From Zelonia costaricensis (Eukaryota; Euglenozoa; Kinetoplastea; Trypanosomatida; Trypanosomatidae): 49,920 nucleotides of DNA. The stretch covers positions 1 through 49,920 of the forward strand of contig JASAOO010003379.1 of the NCBI GenBank assembly GCA_030849075.1. The letters run 5' to 3'. The translations under genes were made by a program, and so were the position numbers. Every line of letters starts with the position of its first letter. Position 1 is the first letter of the stretch. Under the pieces are notes generated by a model. That model was not told where the DNA came from, did no database searches, and was given only the letters and a program-made list of their open reading frames with translations. Shown here in pieces: positions 48,315 through 49,920 of this stretch.

Positions 48315-49316
48315 ATGGCCGCCTCATTCGATAAGAGGAAGGAGGTGGCGCAGTCCATCGAGCAGCTGATTGGACAGACGCCGGCGCTGTACCTGAACAA
48401 GCTGAACACGACGAAGGCGAAGATCGTGCTGAAGATGGAGTGCGAGAACCCCATGGCGTCCGTCAAGGACCGCCTCGGCCTGGCCATCTACGACAAGGCC
48501 GAGAAGGAGGGCAAGCTGATCCCTGGCAAGTCGGTTGTTGTGGAGTCAACCAGTGGCAACACCGGCGTGGGCCTCGCTCACCTCGGTGCGATTCGCGGGT
48601 ACAAGGTCATCATCACGATGCCCGAGTCCATGTCGCTCGAGCGGCGCTGCCTGCTGCGCATCTTCGGCGCCGAGCTGATCCTCACGCCGGCCGCGCTGGG
48701 CATGAAGGGTGCGGTGGCCATGGCCAAGAAGATCTGTGCCGCCAACCCGGACGCGGTGCTCGCGGACCAGTTCAGCACCAAGTACAACGCCCTCATCCAC
48801 GAGGAGACGACCGGGCCGGAGATTTGGGAGCAGACGAACCACCAGGTGGACTGCTACGTGGCCGGCGTCGGCACGGGCGGCACGCTCACCGGCGTCGCCC
48901 GCGCGCTGAAGAAGTTTGGCAGCAACGCCCGCATCGTCGCCGTGGAGCCGGCGGAGTCGCCGGTGCTGTCGGGCGGCAAGCCGGGGCCGCACAAGATTCA
49001 GGGCATCGGTGCTGGCTTTGTGCCCGACGTGCTGGACCGCAGCCTTGTCGACGAGGTGTTCCCCGTGAAGGGCGACGACGCGATCGAGACGTCGCTGAAG
49101 CTGACGCGCACTGACGGCGTCTTCTGCGGCTTCTCGGGTGGCGCGAACGTGTACGCGGCGCTCAAGATCGGGGAGCGGCCAGAGATGGAGGGCAAGACGA
49201 TTGTGGCCATCATTCCGTCGTTCGGTGAGCGCTACCTCTCCACCGTGCTGTACAAGAGCGTGCGTGACGAGGTCTCGTCGCTGCCGGTCGTCGACGCGTC
49301 GGAGCTGCAGAACTGA
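48315..49316 (+). CDS. CS: Cysteine synthase (O-acetylserine sulfhydrylase)
   Basis: A 333-residue pyridoxal-phosphate enzyme that makes L-cysteine from O-acetylserine and sulfide; cytosolic, as no targeting signal is present. The cofactor lysine is Lys51 in ASVKDR, the substrate loop is TSGNTG (79-84), and the phosphate-binding loop is GTGGT (186-190). All key residues are present, and the length equals that of the Leishmania enzyme. From memory the similarity to the L. major protein is very high along the whole length, which is the main support for placing this organism in the Leishmaniinae. Leishmania, unlike T. brucei, can make cysteine de novo by this route as well as by trans-sulfuration, supporting trypanothione synthesis. 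The frame is open back to 47784 through spacer; the ATG at 48315 (CACCATGG context) begins the conserved protein. Confidence 0.95.
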   Translation: MAASFDKRKEVAQSIEQLIGQTPALYLNKLNTTKAKIVLKMECENPMASVKDRLGLAIYDKAEKEGKLIPGKSVVVESTSGNTGVGLAHLGAIRGYKVIITMPESMSLERRCLLRIFGAELILTPAALGMKGAVAMAKKICAANPDAVLADQFSTKYNALIHEETTGPEIWEQTNHQVDCYVAGVGTGGTLTGVARALKKFGSNARIVAVEPAESPVLSGGKPGPHKIQGIGAGFVPDVLDRSLVDEVFPVKGDDAIETSLKLTRTDGVFCGFSGGANVYAALKIGERPEMEGKTIVAIIPSFGERYLSTVLYKSVRDEVSSLPVVDASELQN

Positions 49317-49425
49317 ATTGCTGCCGACCGCCGCGCATCATCTCTGTAGCCGACTGCAGCTCGGGCTACGTGGCGGTGAAGGCACCAAAGTGAGAGTGGG
49401 GAGGGAGCGGCCGAAGTCGTGAGGA

Positions 49426-49472
49426 GGGGGATAGGATAGGATAGGAGAGGATAAGAGAGGAGAGGAGAGGGG
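49426..49472. repeat. GGATA/GGAGA pentanucleotide repeat
   Basis: About nine imperfect copies of a five-base unit (GGATA drifting to GGAGA) lie 110 bases after the cysteine synthase stop codon. The purine bias is opposite to the pyrimidine-rich spacers elsewhere in this arm. Confidence 0.7.
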
Positions 49473-49849
49473 AATAGTACCGGCACGTGTGTGCCTGTGC
49501 TCGTGTGTGTGTGTGCGCGCTTGTGCGTGTGCGCAGAGGGGCTGTGCTGACGCGCATGTTACCGTGAAGAAGGCGAAGGATGAGAGAGGAATGCTGAAGG
49601 ACGTTTGCCTGGCTGTCAGAGAACGTCACCCCGTTTCACAAGTGCTCTTCTTCTCCCTTTTGCTTTTTTTTTTTGTTTTCGCGTCCAGAGGTTATTGAGA
49701 GAATCGTGTCAGAGCGTGGAGAGTGGATGCGTCGGGCTTGCGGCGCACTGTGACGAGCGCATCTCCTCTCTCTCTCTCCGCGTGCACATGTGACCGCGCC
49801 GAGTGCTCTCCTCTTCCAATCTCCTTTCCCACTTGTCAAGTCACCACAG

Positions 49850-49868
49850 CTGCTGCTGCTGCTGCTGC
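49850..49868. repeat. CTG triplet repeat
   Basis: Six CTG units in a row within non-coding sequence near the right edge. Confidence 0.7.
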
Positions 49869-49920
49869 ATCCGTCCCCCGCGAACGCGCTACCCCGTTCG
49901 AGCTTTTTGTTGTTTTCTCT

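Larger units (their letters stand above)
49317..49920. other. Right-edge spacer, 3' flank of cysteine synthase
   Basis: No gene is seen. It holds a GGATA-type repeat (about 49426-49472), a GT-rich stretch near 49503-49516, a T run near 49666-49674 and a CTG triplet run (49850-49868). The latter may be part of the next transcript's leader region. Confidence 0.55.

Noticed and set aside
49426..49472. Possible CRISPR-like or regulatory array
   Set aside because: It is a simple pentanucleotide repeat without spacers. No CRISPR array is expected or seen in this eukaryotic DNA.

Overview
The window is nuclear DNA of a trypanosomatid, most likely a Leishmaniinae (Leishmania, Leptomonas, Crithidia or a close relative). 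The evidence is GC-rich intron-free genes set far apart, long runs of same-strand genes, a single divergent switch point, pyrimidine tract plus AG trans-splice acceptors before start codons, many CA/GT microsatellites in the untranslated spacers, and a 333-residue cysteine synthase of the Leishmania type. In Leishmania major that gene lies, as I recall, on chromosome 36, so this is probably the matching region. I count 18 protein genes covering about 44% of the sequence.

Left arm (1-26.7 kb, all genes on the minus strand): a tRNA-splicing endonuclease subunit (874-1452), a 628-residue protein with a Mth938/NDUFAF3-like domain (2233-4119), a CLP1-type RNA-processing P-loop protein (5186-6529), a 7.8 kb stretch with no convincing gene, a small probably mitochondrial protein (14328-14912), a Nup155/170-like nucleoporin candidate (16807-20130), a membrane-anchored STE-type protein kinase that carries PAS, ATPase-like and receiver-like domains resembling a decayed hybrid histidine kinase (21145-24078), a calmodulin-like protein (24810-25277) and a probable mitochondrial protein (25787-26743).

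Strand switch (26.74-27.39 kb): the divergent gap between two polycistronic units. By analogy with other trypanosomatids it is the likely RNA polymerase II start region for both arms.

Right arm (27.4-49.9 kb, all genes on the plus strand): an ADP-ribose-type Nudix hydrolase, a tectonic-family ciliary transition-zone protein, a small basic probably mitochondrial protein, a WD40 protein, a J-domain-like protein lacking HPD, a single-pass membrane protein with an EGF-like ectodomain, a small EF-hand protein, an F-box-like protein with a C-terminal membrane segment, a protein ending in a Cys/His cluster that resembles a TFIIIC-type zinc finger, and cysteine synthase. Long pyrimidine-rich spacers (2.6 and 4.7 kb) separate some of these.

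Neighbours are not functionally related in an operon sense. As usual in trypanosomatids they would be co-transcribed, then separated by trans-splicing and polyadenylation. Two recurring themes are RNA processing (tRNA endonuclease, CLP1) and the flagellum (tectonic). The most unusual items are the receptor-like kinase with a decayed two-component core, and a possible structured tRNA-like RNA at 24311-24417 on the strand opposite the flanking genes. Two N positions (4959 and 45192) sit at homopolymers and look like assembly joins.
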